DNA of 64,000 bases from Jeongeupia sp. USM3. GTDB taxonomy: Bacteria > Pseudomonadota > Gammaproteobacteria > Burkholderiales > Chitinibacteraceae. Made by a program: the position numbers and the translations under genes. Below, in pieces: positions 24,401-33,910 of the stretch. The DNA lies in assembly GCF_001808185.1 (NCBI RefSeq), contig NZ_CP017668.1:3224001-3288000 (forward strand), given 5' to 3'. The notes beneath the pieces are model-generated. The model was given only the letters and a program-made list of their open reading frames with translations. It was not told the origin of the DNA and searched no databases. Numbering within the stretch: the stretch's first letter is position 1; each line of letters starts with the position of its first letter.

Positions 24401-25153
24401 GTCCTGCAGCCAGATCAGGCTGGCCATCCGCCCGGTCGTCCGGTCGCGCCGGTACGAGTACCAGCGGGTCGCATCGGACACCGTGCACAGGCCGCCGCCG
24501 TAGACCCGGCTGACACCGGCCGCGGCAAGCCGCTGCCTTGCCAGTAGTTCGATGTCAGCCCAGTACTTGCCGTCGCGCCGGCCGGGCCGGAACGCGGCGG
24601 CGGCGTTCGCGTCGCGGGCGATAAAGGCATCGCGGACGTCGGTGCCGACCTCGAACGCATCGCGGCCGATGGTCGGGCCGAGCCACGCCATCAGCGTGTC
24701 ACCCGGCACCTGCATCGCCGCAACCGTCGCTTCGAGCACCCCGGCGCACAGCCCGCGCCAGCCGGCGTGGGCGGCACCGACAACGGTGCCCTGGTCGTTG
24801 CACAGCAGCACCGGCAGGCAGTCGGCGGTCATGATCGCGCAAACGGTGCCGGGGCCGTGGGCGACGCTGGCGTCGGCGGCCGGATCGGGCTGGGGGACGC
24901 CGGCGTCGAGCACCGTCGTGCCGTGGACCTGCGTCAGCCACAGCGGCGTCGCCGGCAGCGCTGCGGCGAGTGCGGCGCGGTTGGCGGCAACCGCCGCCGG
25001 ATCGTCGCCGACATGGTCGCCGAGGTTGAAGCCGTCATACGGCGCGGCGCTGACGCCGCCGGCCCGCGTCGTCTGCAGCGCACGCACGCGCGCCGGCGCC
25101 GGCCAGTCGGGGATCAGGCCGTGCTCGAGCGGGCCGCGCTCAGTCGCGGACAT
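24398..25153 (-). CDS. pgeF: Peptidoglycan editing factor PgeF (laccase-domain, YfiH)
   Basis: A 251-residue protein of the multicopper-oxidase-like DUF152 family. Active-site motifs TADCLPVLL, AAHAGWRGL and the C-terminal GLCTVSDATRWYSYRRD are all present. Family members act on purine nucleosides and prevent misincorporation of wrong amino acids in peptidoglycan. The ATG at 25153 (MSATERG) overlaps the rluD 3' end by 14 nt, the usual rluD-pgeF pairing. Confidence 0.9.
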   Translation of the reverse strand: MSATERGPLEHGLIPDWPAPARVRALQTTRAGGVSAAPYDGFNLGDHVGDDPAAVAANRAALAAALPATPLWLTQVHGTTVLDAGVPQPDPAADASVAHGPGTVCAIMTADCLPVLLCNDQGTVVGAAHAGWRGLCAGVLEATVAAMQVPGDTLMAWLGPTIGRDAFEVGTDVRDAFIARDANAAAAFRPGRRDGKYWADIELLARQRLAAAGVSRVYGGGLCTVSDATRWYSYRRDRTTGRMASLIWLQD

Positions 25154-26189
25154 AGACCAGCTCGACGTCGTGATCGTCATCGTCATCCCAGTCATCGTCG
25201 TCGGCATCGTCCGAGCCGGCCTCGACGCGCAGCGCCGCCAGCAGCCCTTCGAAATCCGCCGGCAGCGGCGACTTCCACGTCATCGTCTTGCCGCTGGCCG
25301 GGTGGACCAGGCTGAGCTTCTTCGCGTGCAGCGCCTGCCGGCCGAAATCCTCGAGTGCCAGCATGATTTCGGGCGCGAACAGCCTGGGGCGGCCGCCGTA
25401 GACCGGGTCGGCGGCGAGCGGATGGCCGATGTGCGCCATGTGCACGCGGATCTGGTGGGTGCGGCCGGTTTCCAGCTTGCACTCGACCAGCGTGTGCGCC
25501 GAAAAGCGCTCGAGCACGCGGTAGTGGGTGACCGCCGGCTTGCCGGTGCCGACGACGGCCATCCTGGTCCGCTCGCGCGGGTGACGACCGATCGGTGCAT
25601 CGACGCGGCCGTCGCGCTTGACGAGGCCCTGGGCGATCGCGAAGTAGTGGCGGCTCACCGTCCGCGCCTGCAACTGCTGGACCAGTGAGGTCTGCGCCTG
25701 CAGCGTGCGGGCGACGACCATCAGGCCGCTGGTGTCCTTGTCGAGGCGGTGGACGATGCCGGCGCGCGGCACGCCCTTGAGCTCGGGATAGTGGTGCAGC
25801 AGGCCGTTCAGCAGCGTGCCGGACCAGTTGCCGCTGCCCGGATGGACGACGAGGCCGGCCGGCTTGTTGATGACGATGATCGTATCGTCCTCATGGATCA
25901 CGTCGAGCGCGATGTCCTCGGGCTGGAAGGCGACCTCGTCCGGACTGGCCTGGATGTCGACGGCGATGGCCTCGCCGCCCCAGAGCTTGTGCTTCGGGCT
26001 GGCGGGCTGGCCGTCGACGGTGACAAGACCGTCCTTGATCCAGCTCGCAAGCCGGCTGCGCGAGTAATCGGGCAGCAGTTGCGCCAGCGCGGCATCGAGG
26101 CGCGATCCGGCGACGTCGGCCGGTGCGGTCAGGACACGCGACTCGCTTATGTCGCTATAATCGTCGGGTTCTAAATCAGGATGCATCAT
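25140..26189 (-). CDS. rluD: 23S rRNA pseudouridine synthase RluD
   Basis: About 349 residues. An S4 RNA-binding domain (residues 25-90; RLDAALAQLLPDYSRSRLASWI) precedes the synthase core with catalytic HRLDKDTSG and TGRTHQIRVHM. It makes pseudouridines in helix 69 of 23S rRNA. The C-terminal 25 residues are extremely acidic (a run of Asp). The start ATG (26189 or 26186) lacks a clear ribosome site and overlaps the bamD start on the other strand. Confidence 0.93.
   Translation of the reverse strand: MMHPDLEPDDYSDISESRVLTAPADVAGSRLDAALAQLLPDYSRSRLASWIKDGLVTVDGQPASPKHKLWGGEAIAVDIQASPDEVAFQPEDIALDVIHEDDTIIVINKPAGLVVHPGSGNWSGTLLNGLLHHYPELKGVPRAGIVHRLDKDTSGLMVVARTLQAQTSLVQQLQARTVSRHYFAIAQGLVKRDGRVDAPIGRHPRERTRMAVVGTGKPAVTHYRVLERFSAHTLVECKLETGRTHQIRVHMAHIGHPLAADPVYGGRPRLFAPEIMLALEDFGRQALHAKKLSLVHPASGKTMTWKSPLPADFEGLLAALRVEAGSDDADDDDWDDDDDHDVELVYVRD
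26156..26161 (+). promoter_or_regulatory. -10 element of bamD inside the rluD 5' end
   Basis: A perfect TATAAT sits 27 bp before the bamD ATG, in the first codons of the divergent rluD. No good -35 is seen at 16-18 bp. Confidence 0.45.
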
Positions 26190-26988
26190 GGGCAAGATTC
26201 TACCGCGATTCCTCGCGTGCGCTTCGGTCGCCGTATTGCTGGTCGGCTGCGCGTCGACGCAAGTGGACGACGACGAAACCAAGGGCTGGTCCGCCGAGCA
26301 GTTGTACAGCGCCGCCAAGGCCGAGCAGGCCGATCGCAACTTCGAGAAGTCGACCAAGCTCCTGGAGACGCTCGAGGCACGCTACCCGTACGGCCGCTAC
26401 GCGCAGCAGGCGCAGCTCGAGGAAGCGTACAACCATTACAAGGCGCAGGAACCGCTGCTCGCACAGGCGGCGATCGACCGCTTCGTCAAGAGCAACCCGG
26501 TGCATCCGAGCATGGATTACGCGCTCTACCTCAAGGGGCTGGTGAGCTTCAACGAGGTGCAGGGTTTCCTGTCGGCGGTATCCAAGCAGGACATGTCCGA
26601 GCGCGACCCGAAGGCGGCGAAGGAATCGTTCGATACCTTCAAGACGCTGATCCAGCGCTTCCCCGACAGCAAGTATGCGGCCGATTCGCAGGTACGCATG
26701 GGCTATCTGCTTGGCGCGCTGGCGAGTTACGAGCTGCACGTCGCGCGCTATTACTACAAGCGCGGCGCCTACCTGGCTGCGGCGAACCGCGGCAAGTACC
26801 TGATCGAGACGTACTCGAACACCAAGCAGGTCGAGGGCGGGCTGGCGATGATGGTGATGAGCTATGACAAGCTCGGCCTGAACGATCTGCGCGACGACGC
26901 CAAGCGCGTACTGCTGAAGAACTATCCGAATACGCAGGCATTGAACCCGGGCTTCTTCGAAGACCCGTCGTGGTGGACGCCGTTCTGA
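26188..26988 (+). CDS. bamD: Outer membrane assembly lipoprotein BamD (ComL)
   Basis: A 266-residue lipoprotein with lipobox LLVGC (Cys21) and five TPR-like repeats. Family motifs include ARYPYGRYAQQAQLE, YKAQEPLLAQAAIDRF and the repeat near FPDSKYAADSQVRMGYL. It is an essential part of the BAM complex that inserts beta-barrels in the outer membrane. AGGA lies 7 nt before the ATG. It is divergent from rluD, a conserved arrangement. Confidence 0.97.
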   Translation: MGKILPRFLACASVAVLLVGCASTQVDDDETKGWSAEQLYSAAKAEQADRNFEKSTKLLETLEARYPYGRYAQQAQLEEAYNHYKAQEPLLAQAAIDRFVKSNPVHPSMDYALYLKGLVSFNEVQGFLSAVSKQDMSERDPKAAKESFDTFKTLIQRFPDSKYAADSQVRMGYLLGALASYELHVARYYYKRGAYLAAANRGKYLIETYSNTKQVEGGLAMMVMSYDKLGLNDLRDDAKRVLLKNYPNTQALNPGFFEDPSWWTPF

Positions 26989-26995
26989 TCGAATG

Positions 26996-27048
26996 ACGGG
27001 TTCTGTCGAAAAATATTTCAAAAAGGGCTTTACAACGACAGAACCCGT
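26996..27048. promoter_or_regulatory. 13-bp perfect inverted repeat between bamD and the tRNA genes
   Basis: ACGGGTTCTGTCG (26996-27008) and CGACAGAACCCGT (27036-27048), separated by 27 nt. The right arm lies within the spacer of the tRNA promoter, so it may serve as bamD terminator stem, as an operator, or both. Confidence 0.55.
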
Positions 27049-27057
27049 TTATATACT
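27029..27057 (+). promoter_or_regulatory. Promoter of the tRNA cluster
   Basis: TTTACA (27029-27034), 17-bp spacer, TATACT (27052-27057), 15 bp before the first tRNA base. Both boxes match sigma-70 consensus at five of six positions. Confidence 0.75.
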
Positions 27058-27072
27058 GTGCATCTCTTTTGG

Positions 27073-27148
<76 letters not shown>

Positions 27149-27217
27149 GTTTTGAGAAATCGGCCGCTTGGGCGGCCGATTTGAATTTCTAGCAGTACGA
27201 AGCAAAGTTAATACGAC

Positions 27218-27293
27218 GTCCCCATCGTCTAGAGGCCTAGGACACCACCCTTTCACGGTGACTACCGGGGTTCGAATCCCCGTGGGGACGCCA
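27218..27293 (+). tRNA. tRNA-Glu (anticodon TTC), copy 1
   Basis: A 76-base tRNA beginning GTCCCCATCGTC and ending GGGGACGCCA. The anticodon loop CTTTCAC gives TTC. It is identical to the copy at 27412-27487. Confidence 0.96.
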
Positions 27294-27320
27294 AAAGAGC
27301 AGTAAAGTTGAAGTTACAGT

Positions 27321-27397
27321 GCACCCGTAGCTCAGTTGGATAGAGTATCTGGCTACGAACCAGAGGGTCGGGCGTTCGAATCGCTCCGGGTGCACCA
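27321..27397 (+). tRNA. tRNA-Arg (anticodon ACG)
   Basis: A 77-base tRNA: acceptor GCACCCG pairs with CGGGTGC, CCA is encoded, and the loop CTACGAA gives anticodon ACG, which is read as ICG after A34 deamination. Confidence 0.95.
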
Positions 27398-27411
27398 CTT
27401 CTTCGACCGCA

Positions 27412-27487
27412 GTCCCCATCGTCTAGAGGCCTAGGACACCACCCTTTCACGGTGACTACCGGGGTTCGAATCCCCGTGGGGACGCCA
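27412..27487 (+). tRNA. tRNA-Glu (anticodon TTC), copy 2
   Basis: Sequence identical to 27218-27293, with anticodon TTC and encoded CCA. It is the last gene of the cluster and is followed at once by a terminator. Confidence 0.96.
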
Positions 27488-27493
27488 ATACAT

Positions 27494-27529
27494 AAAACGG
27501 TCCGACAGTGATGTCGGGCCGTTTTTTTT
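27494..27529 (+). terminator. Rho-independent terminator of the tRNA cluster
   Basis: Stem AAACGG-TCCGACA / TGTCGGGCCGTTT with a GTGA loop, followed by eight T residues. Confidence 0.9.
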
Positions 27530-27552
27530 CGTCCGTCGGTCTGCGGCCGGAT

Positions 27553-28230
27553 TCAGGCTCTCGCGGCATCGGCAATCAGTCTGGTGATCTCGATCGGGCT
27601 CGAGACCAGCGACGCATGGCTGGCCGGCAGCGAGATCGTCGTTGCCGCCATCCGTTGGGCCATCCGGTGCTGTGCCTCGGGCGGGATCATGCGGTCGTCG
27701 TCCGAGACCTGATACCACGCCGGGATCGTCTTCCAGGCCGGCGTGCTTACGGTGTCCTCGAAACAGCGGCCGGCGATCGGTTTCTGCACCGCCGCCATCA
27801 GACGCGCGTCGGCCTCGCTGCAGTCCTGCGCAAAGCTCTCGCGGAACAGGCTGCGATCTATCCACAACAGGCCGTTGTCCTGCGGCCGGATGCTTTGTGC
27901 GCCCGGCGGTGCGGCTTGCTGCGCGAAGATGCTGCCCAGGCTTTCGCCGGCGTCGGGCGCGAAGGCCGCGACGTAGACCAGCGCCTTGACGTTGGCCGTG
28001 GCGGCCTCGGTGATCACGGCGCCGCCGTAGGAATGGCCGACGAGCACGGTCGGCCTGTCGTCCATCGCCAGCAGGTTGCGCACCACGGCGACATCGTCGG
28101 CGAGCGCGCTCAGCGGCAGTTGCGCCGCGACGACGTCGAGGCCCTGCTCGTCGAGCAGCGGGATCACCCGGCTCCAGTTCGAGCCATCCGCCCAAGCACC
28201 GTGGACGAGTACAACCCGGGTAGCTGCCAT
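27553..28230 (-). CDS. Alpha/beta hydrolase (EstA/salicylate-esterase-like)
   Basis: A 225-residue cytoplasmic hydrolase. It opens with VVLVHGAWADGSNW (oxyanion HG), has the nucleophile elbow GHSYGG, an acid residue in SDDDRMIPPE and the catalytic His in ASHASLVSSP. The pattern matches small esterases near the hydroxynitrile lyase group. The second ATG (28230) is chosen because AGGAG lies 7 nt ahead of it; the first ATG at 28236 would be only one base away. Substrate unknown. Confidence 0.82.
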   Translation of the reverse strand: MAATRVVLVHGAWADGSNWSRVIPLLDEQGLDVVAAQLPLSALADDVAVVRNLLAMDDRPTVLVGHSYGGAVITEAATANVKALVYVAAFAPDAGESLGSIFAQQAAPPGAQSIRPQDNGLLWIDRSLFRESFAQDCSEADARLMAAVQKPIAGRCFEDTVSTPAWKTIPAWYQVSDDDRMIPPEAQHRMAQRMAATTISLPASHASLVSSPIEITRLIADAARA

Positions 28231-28395
28231 TTTCATGCTCCTGCCGATGGTGGTGGAAACTGTCCCAGCCTAGCCGGATCCGGTTTGCGCGCGCGGTGAT
28301 TCCGCCCGTTTGCCGGATGCGCGGCGCGGCCTACCGGCCTGCGCGCGCCGCGCTTTTGCGCTAAGTTGCAGTACGATCATTTGCGGTGCCGCGCC

Positions 28396-30051
28396 ATGCC
28401 CAGCGTGCCCGTCCTTCCTCCCTGCGATCTGCTCGTCGTCGGCGGCGGCATCAACGGTGCCGGCATTGCCCGCGATGCGGCCGGGCGCGGGCTGCGCGTG
28501 GTGCTGTGCGAACAGGACGACCTGGCGCAGCACACGTCGTCGGCGAGCACCAAGCTGATCCACGGTGGCCTCCGCTACCTCGAGCACCGCGAGTTTGGCC
28601 TCGTGCGCAAGGCGCTGCAGGAGCGGGAACTGCTGCTGCGGCTCGCGCCGCACATCATCCGGCCGCTGCGTTTCGTCGTACCGCACGATGCGGCGCAAAG
28701 GCCGGCCTGGCTGATCCGGGCCGGGCTCTTCCTCTACGACCATCTGGCGCGGCGACGGCTGCTGCCGGCATCCGGGGCGATCCGGCTGGCCGGGCATCCG
28801 GCCGGCGCGGTGCTGAAGCCGGGATTCCGCCGTGCCTTCGTCTATTCGGACGGCTGGGTCGACGATGCGCGGCTGGTGGTGCTGAATGCGCTCGATGCCT
28901 TCGAGCACGGTGCGCGGATCATGACGCGAACCCGCTGCTGCGATCTCGAACGCGGCCCCGACGGCTGGCTGGCGACGCTGCAGCTCGCCGGTGGCGGCCA
29001 GGCCCGGCTGCATGCGCGCGTGCTCGTCAACGCGACCGGCCCGTGGGCGGCGGGCTTTGCGCGGCTGGCGGCCGCGCCATCGGTGGTCGGGCCGCGGCTG
29101 GCGGCCGCGCCATTGGTGGCCGGGTCGCGGCTGGCGGCCACGCCATCGGCGATCGGGCTGCGGCTGGCCACGACCGCGCCGGAAGCTGGCGGATTGCGTC
29201 TGGTCAAGGGCAGTCATATCGTCGTTCGCCGGCTGTTCGACCATCCGTACGCCTATCTCTTCCAGAATCCCGACGGCCGCATCGTGTTCGCGATGCCGTT
29301 CCAGCGCGATTTCACGCTGATCGGCACGACCGACGTCGACTACGACGGCGACCCGGCGCTGGTGGCGATAGACGGTGACGAGGAGCGCTATCTGTGCGAG
29401 ATGGCCAGCCGCTACTTCGCCCGGCCGGTGACGCCGGACGACATCGTCTGGCGCTTTTCCGGCGTCCGGGCGCTGCTCGACGACGGCGAAGCCGCGGCGG
29501 CGCTGTCGCGCGACTACCGGCTTGCGTACGACGCGGGCCCCGGCAGGGCGCCGCTGCTCAACGTCTGGGGCGGCAAGATCACCACCTACCGCCGGCTGGC
29601 CGAAGAGGCGCTGGCGATGCTGCTGCCGCGGTTCGACAACGCCGGGCCGGCGTGGACGGCAACCCGGCCGCTGCCCGGCGGCGATCTCGGCCTGCCGGCG
29701 GTGCTTGCCGACGTGCCGGATTTCGAGGCGTTTCTCGAGTGCTTCCGCCAGCGTCACCGCTGGCTGCCCGATGCGCTGTCCGAACGCTATTGCCGGCTGT
29801 ACGGCAGCCGGGCCGACCGGATGATCGGCGCCGCGCGGTCGATGGCGGCGCTCGGTCGCGAGCTGGTACCCGGCCTGTACGAGGCGGAGGCGCGCTACCT
29901 GGTCGAGCACGAATGGGCGGCCAGCGCCGACGACATCCTCTGGCGGCGGACCAAGCTCGGCCTGCACTGTCTGCGGGGCGACGCCGAGCGGCTCGATGCC
30001 TGGCTGCGCGCGCGGCGGCAGCAGCCTGCCGCCGAGGTGCAGCGCGGTTGA
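28396..30051 (+). CDS. glpD: Aerobic glycerol-3-phosphate dehydrogenase GlpD (with internal repeat insertion)
   Basis: A 551-residue FAD enzyme oxidising glycerol-3-phosphate to dihydroxyacetone phosphate at the inner membrane. It has the FAD motif VVGGGINGAGIARDAAGRG, SSASTKLIHGGLRYLEH and WGGKITTYRRLAEEAL. It is about 50 residues longer than E. coli GlpD. Part of the excess is a block near residues 223-266 made of 11-residue repeats beginning RLAA. The ATG at 28396 fits the family N-terminus; an upstream TTG is less likely. It opens a glpD-glpK-tpiA unit. Confidence 0.94.
   Translation: MPSVPVLPPCDLLVVGGGINGAGIARDAAGRGLRVVLCEQDDLAQHTSSASTKLIHGGLRYLEHREFGLVRKALQERELLLRLAPHIIRPLRFVVPHDAAQRPAWLIRAGLFLYDHLARRRLLPASGAIRLAGHPAGAVLKPGFRRAFVYSDGWVDDARLVVLNALDAFEHGARIMTRTRCCDLERGPDGWLATLQLAGGGQARLHARVLVNATGPWAAGFARLAAAPSVVGPRLAAAPLVAGSRLAATPSAIGLRLATTAPEAGGLRLVKGSHIVVRRLFDHPYAYLFQNPDGRIVFAMPFQRDFTLIGTTDVDYDGDPALVAIDGDEERYLCEMASRYFARPVTPDDIVWRFSGVRALLDDGEAAAALSRDYRLAYDAGPGRAPLLNVWGGKITTYRRLAEEALAMLLPRFDNAGPAWTATRPLPGGDLGLPAVLADVPDFEAFLECFRQRHRWLPDALSERYCRLYGSRADRMIGAARSMAALGRELVPGLYEAEARYLVEHEWAASADDILWRRTKLGLHCLRGDAERLDAWLRARRQQPAAEVQRG
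29062..29193 (+). repeat. In-frame 33-bp tandem repeat inside glpD
   Basis: Four consecutive 33-bp units start at 29062, 29095, 29128 and 29161. They encode RLAAAPSVVGP, RLAAAPLVAGS, RLAATPSAIGL and the diverged RLATTAPEAGG. The frame is kept, so the enzyme is lengthened rather than broken. Confidence 0.85.
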
Positions 30052-30131
30052 GCGCTGGCGCCGGCGTGCCGGAAGGGGGTAAGTTCGCGGCTTGCGGAGC
30101 ACGGGTGCTCCGAGCCACACGAGGGCCTCAC

Positions 30132-31628
<1,497 letters not shown>

Positions 31629-31632
31629 GGCG

Positions 31633-32394
31633 ATGCGGCAGCGCTGGGTGATCGGCAACTGGAAAATGAACGGCGGCCTCGTCGCCAACCAGGCGCTGCT
31701 GGCCGGCGTGCTCGACGCGGCCAGACTGGCCGGGGAGGGCCGCATCGGCGTCTGCGCGCCGTTCCCCTACCTGCTGCAATGCCAGCAGATGCTGGGGGAG
31801 TCGGCCGTGGTCTGGGGCGCGCAGGACATTTCCGCCGAGGTGGGCGGTGCGTTCACCGGCGAAGTCTGCGGCGCGATGCTGGCCGATTTCGATTGCGGCA
31901 TCGTCATCGTCGGCCATTCGGAGCGGCGCATCTACCATGGCGAGTCCGAGGTGCGCGTCGCCGAGAAGGCGCTGCGCGCGGTCGAGAACGGCGTGCGGCC
32001 GGTGTTCTGCATCGGCGAGACGCAGGCGCAGCACGACGCCGGCGAGACCGAAGCGGTGCTGGCGCGGCAGCTGTCGCCGCTGTTCACGCTGCTCAATGCA
32101 ACACGGCTGGCGATGGTCATCGTCGCCTACGAGCCGGTCTGGGCGATCGGCACCGGCAGGACGCCGACCCCCGGGGGCGCGCAGGCGGTGCATCGCTTCA
32201 TCCGGGCGCAACTGGCGGCACGCGGGCTGGCCGAGGCGCTGCCGGTGCTCTACGGCGGCAGCGTCAAGCCGGACAACGCTGCGGGTTTCTTTGCCCAGCC
32301 CGACATCGACGGCGGGCTGATCGGTGGGGCGTCGCTCGACGCCGCCGAGTTCCTCGCCATCGTCAAGGCGGCGCAGCGCGGATCACGTACCTAG
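31633..32394 (+). CDS. tpiA: Triose-phosphate isomerase TpiA
   Basis: A 253-residue TIM barrel interconverting dihydroxyacetone phosphate and glyceraldehyde-3-phosphate. Catalytic residues are visible in GNWKMN (Lys), IVGHSERR (His) and VAYEPVWAIGTG (Glu). Its place right after glpK suits glycerol use, since GlpD makes its substrate. In many relatives tpiA instead precedes secG and the nuo genes, so this location is notable and a second copy may exist. Confidence 0.96.
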   Translation: MRQRWVIGNWKMNGGLVANQALLAGVLDAARLAGEGRIGVCAPFPYLLQCQQMLGESAVVWGAQDISAEVGGAFTGEVCGAMLADFDCGIVIVGHSERRIYHGESEVRVAEKALRAVENGVRPVFCIGETQAQHDAGETEAVLARQLSPLFTLLNATRLAMVIVAYEPVWAIGTGRTPTPGGAQAVHRFIRAQLAARGLAEALPVLYGGSVKPDNAAGFFAQPDIDGGLIGGASLDAAEFLAIVKAAQRGSRT

Positions 32395-32426
32395 CGCGAT
32401 TCACGAAATCCGGCGCAGCGGTGCCG

Positions 32427-32517
32427 GCAAGGGGCCCTTTGGGGGGCCGAAACGCCCCGCAGGGCGTCCCTGCGGCCACAACAGTACGACGGCGAGCGAG
32501 CACGGCCAGCAGGATTA
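32427..32517 (-). repeat. Dispersed intergenic repeat family A, copy 2
   Basis: Lies between the convergent tpiA and histidine kinase genes. Read on the minus strand it starts AATCCTGCTGGC and follows copy 1 (4020-4125) through GTTGTGGCCG, AGGGA, CCCTG, TTTCGG and AAAGGGCCCC. Confidence 0.6.
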
Positions 32518-32524
32518 GCCGCGC

Positions 32525-33910
32525 TTAGAGCGGCAGCGTCAGCACGACGACCAGACCACCGCCGGGCCGGTCGGCCAGCGTGATCTCGCCGCCGTGGCTG
32601 CGTGCCGTGGCGCGGGCGATCGCCAGCCCGAGGCCGCTGCCGCCGGTGTGGCGCGCACGCGATGCTTCGAGCCGCACATACGGTTCGAAGACGCGTTCGC
32701 GGTCGGCTTCGGGAATGCCCGGGCCGCGGTCGCCGATGCGGATTTCCAGCGTGTCGCCGGTCTCGCTCACGTCGACGGCGATCTGCGGGCCGCCGTAGCG
32801 CCGCGCGTTGTCGAGCAGGTTGGACAGGCAGCGGCGCAGCGCCAGCGGCCGGCCCAGCAGCGGCCGGCGGGTGTCGCCGCGCAGCACCGGCTCGGCGCCG
32901 AGCGCTTCCATGTCCTCGATCACGCCGTCGAGCAGCGCGGCGACGTTGATCTTCACCGTTTTTTCGCTGCTGGCGTCGGCGCGCAGGAAGGCGAGCGTGT
33001 TGTCGATCATCTCGTCCATTTCGAGCAGGTCGTGCTCGATATCGCCCTTGAGCTTCGGATCGGCAAGTTTTTCCAGCCGCAGCCGTATCCGGGTGATCGG
33101 CAGCCGCAGGTCGTGCGAGACGCCGGCGAGCGTCTGCGCCCGGGTTTCCAGATAGCGTTTCAGCTCGCGCTGCATCGCGTTGAACGCGCGTGCCGCGTCG
33201 GCGACTTCCTGCGGGCCGGTCTCCTGCAGCGGCGGCTGGTCGAGGTTTTTGGCCAGACCGGCGGCGGCGGCGGCGAACATCGCCAGCGGCCGGGTCAGCC
33301 GGCGCACCGCCCAGAACGACAGCACGCTGACGGCGGCGCCGACCAGCAGCAGCCAGCCGAGCAGCCGGTACGGGTCCTGCCGGCTCGATTGCGGAATGGC
33401 GAAGCTGAATGTCGCCACCGCGCCGTCGCCGAGCCGTGCCTGCGTCTGCACGAATACCAGCGGCATCGGTCTGGGCGGGCCGCCACGGTCCATGCGGTCC
33501 ACGCGGTCGGTCGCACGCGGCCGCCGGTGGTGGTCGAATGGCGCGCTCTTGAGCGAGAGCACCTGGAACGGTGTCGAGAGCTTTTCGCGCAGCACGCCGG
33601 CGAAGGCCTCGGCATCGTCGCCCGGCGTGCCGGCGGCGGTTTTCCAGGGCTCGGACAGCGTCAGGTGGGTCGGCGGGGCGTCGAGCACCCTGACCAGCCG
33701 GCCACGCTCGCCGGCCGGGGTTTCGTTCAGCACCGAGACGATGTCGGCGATCCGCTGCGCCGCATACTCGCCGCGGATGAAGCGCGTGTAACGCAGCCGG
33801 TCCTGCATCACCAGCCACATGCCGGCAAGGTTGGCGACGATCAGGCCGATCATCAGTGCCAGCACGAGTTGCCCGAGCAGGGTCCTGGGGCCGCGCCACC
33901 ACCGCTTCAT
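32525..33910 (-). CDS. Sensor histidine kinase, EnvZ-like
   Basis: A 461-residue inner-membrane kinase: membrane helix near residues 12-35, periplasmic sensor to about 165, second helix (about 170-190), HAMP, then HisKA with the phospho-acceptor His in LAGVSHDLRLPITRIRLR, N-box LLDNARRYGG and G-box DRGPGIPEADRERVFEPY. The kinase core is close to EnvZ. Its ATG overlaps the response regulator stop (ATGA). Probable job: sensing envelope stress and phosphorylating the neighbouring regulator. Confidence 0.93.
   Translation of the reverse strand: MKRWWRGPRTLLGQLVLALMIGLIVANLAGMWLVMQDRLRYTRFIRGEYAAQRIADIVSVLNETPAGERGRLVRVLDAPPTHLTLSEPWKTAAGTPGDDAEAFAGVLREKLSTPFQVLSLKSAPFDHHRRPRATDRVDRMDRGGPPRPMPLVFVQTQARLGDGAVATFSFAIPQSSRQDPYRLLGWLLLVGAAVSVLSFWAVRRLTRPLAMFAAAAAGLAKNLDQPPLQETGPQEVADAARAFNAMQRELKRYLETRAQTLAGVSHDLRLPITRIRLRLEKLADPKLKGDIEHDLLEMDEMIDNTLAFLRADASSEKTVKINVAALLDGVIEDMEALGAEPVLRGDTRRPLLGRPLALRRCLSNLLDNARRYGGPQIAVDVSETGDTLEIRIGDRGPGIPEADRERVFEPYVRLEASRARHTGGSGLGLAIARATARSHGGEITLADRPGGGLVVVLTLPL

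Noticed and set aside
27237..27487. Short minus-strand frames over the tRNA cluster ending in HGDSNPGSHRERVVS
   Set aside because: This peptide is the translated complement of tRNA-Glu, a well-known annotation artefact.
27218..27487. Duplicate tRNA-Glu as an attachment site of an integrated element
   Set aside because: No integrase or phage gene is near, and the copies belong to an ordinary tRNA operon with one promoter and one terminator.
29062..29193. Possible CRISPR-like array in glpD
   Set aside because: Units are directly abutting with no spacers, keep the reading frame and code for protein; it is a minisatellite. No CRISPR array was seen anywhere in the window.
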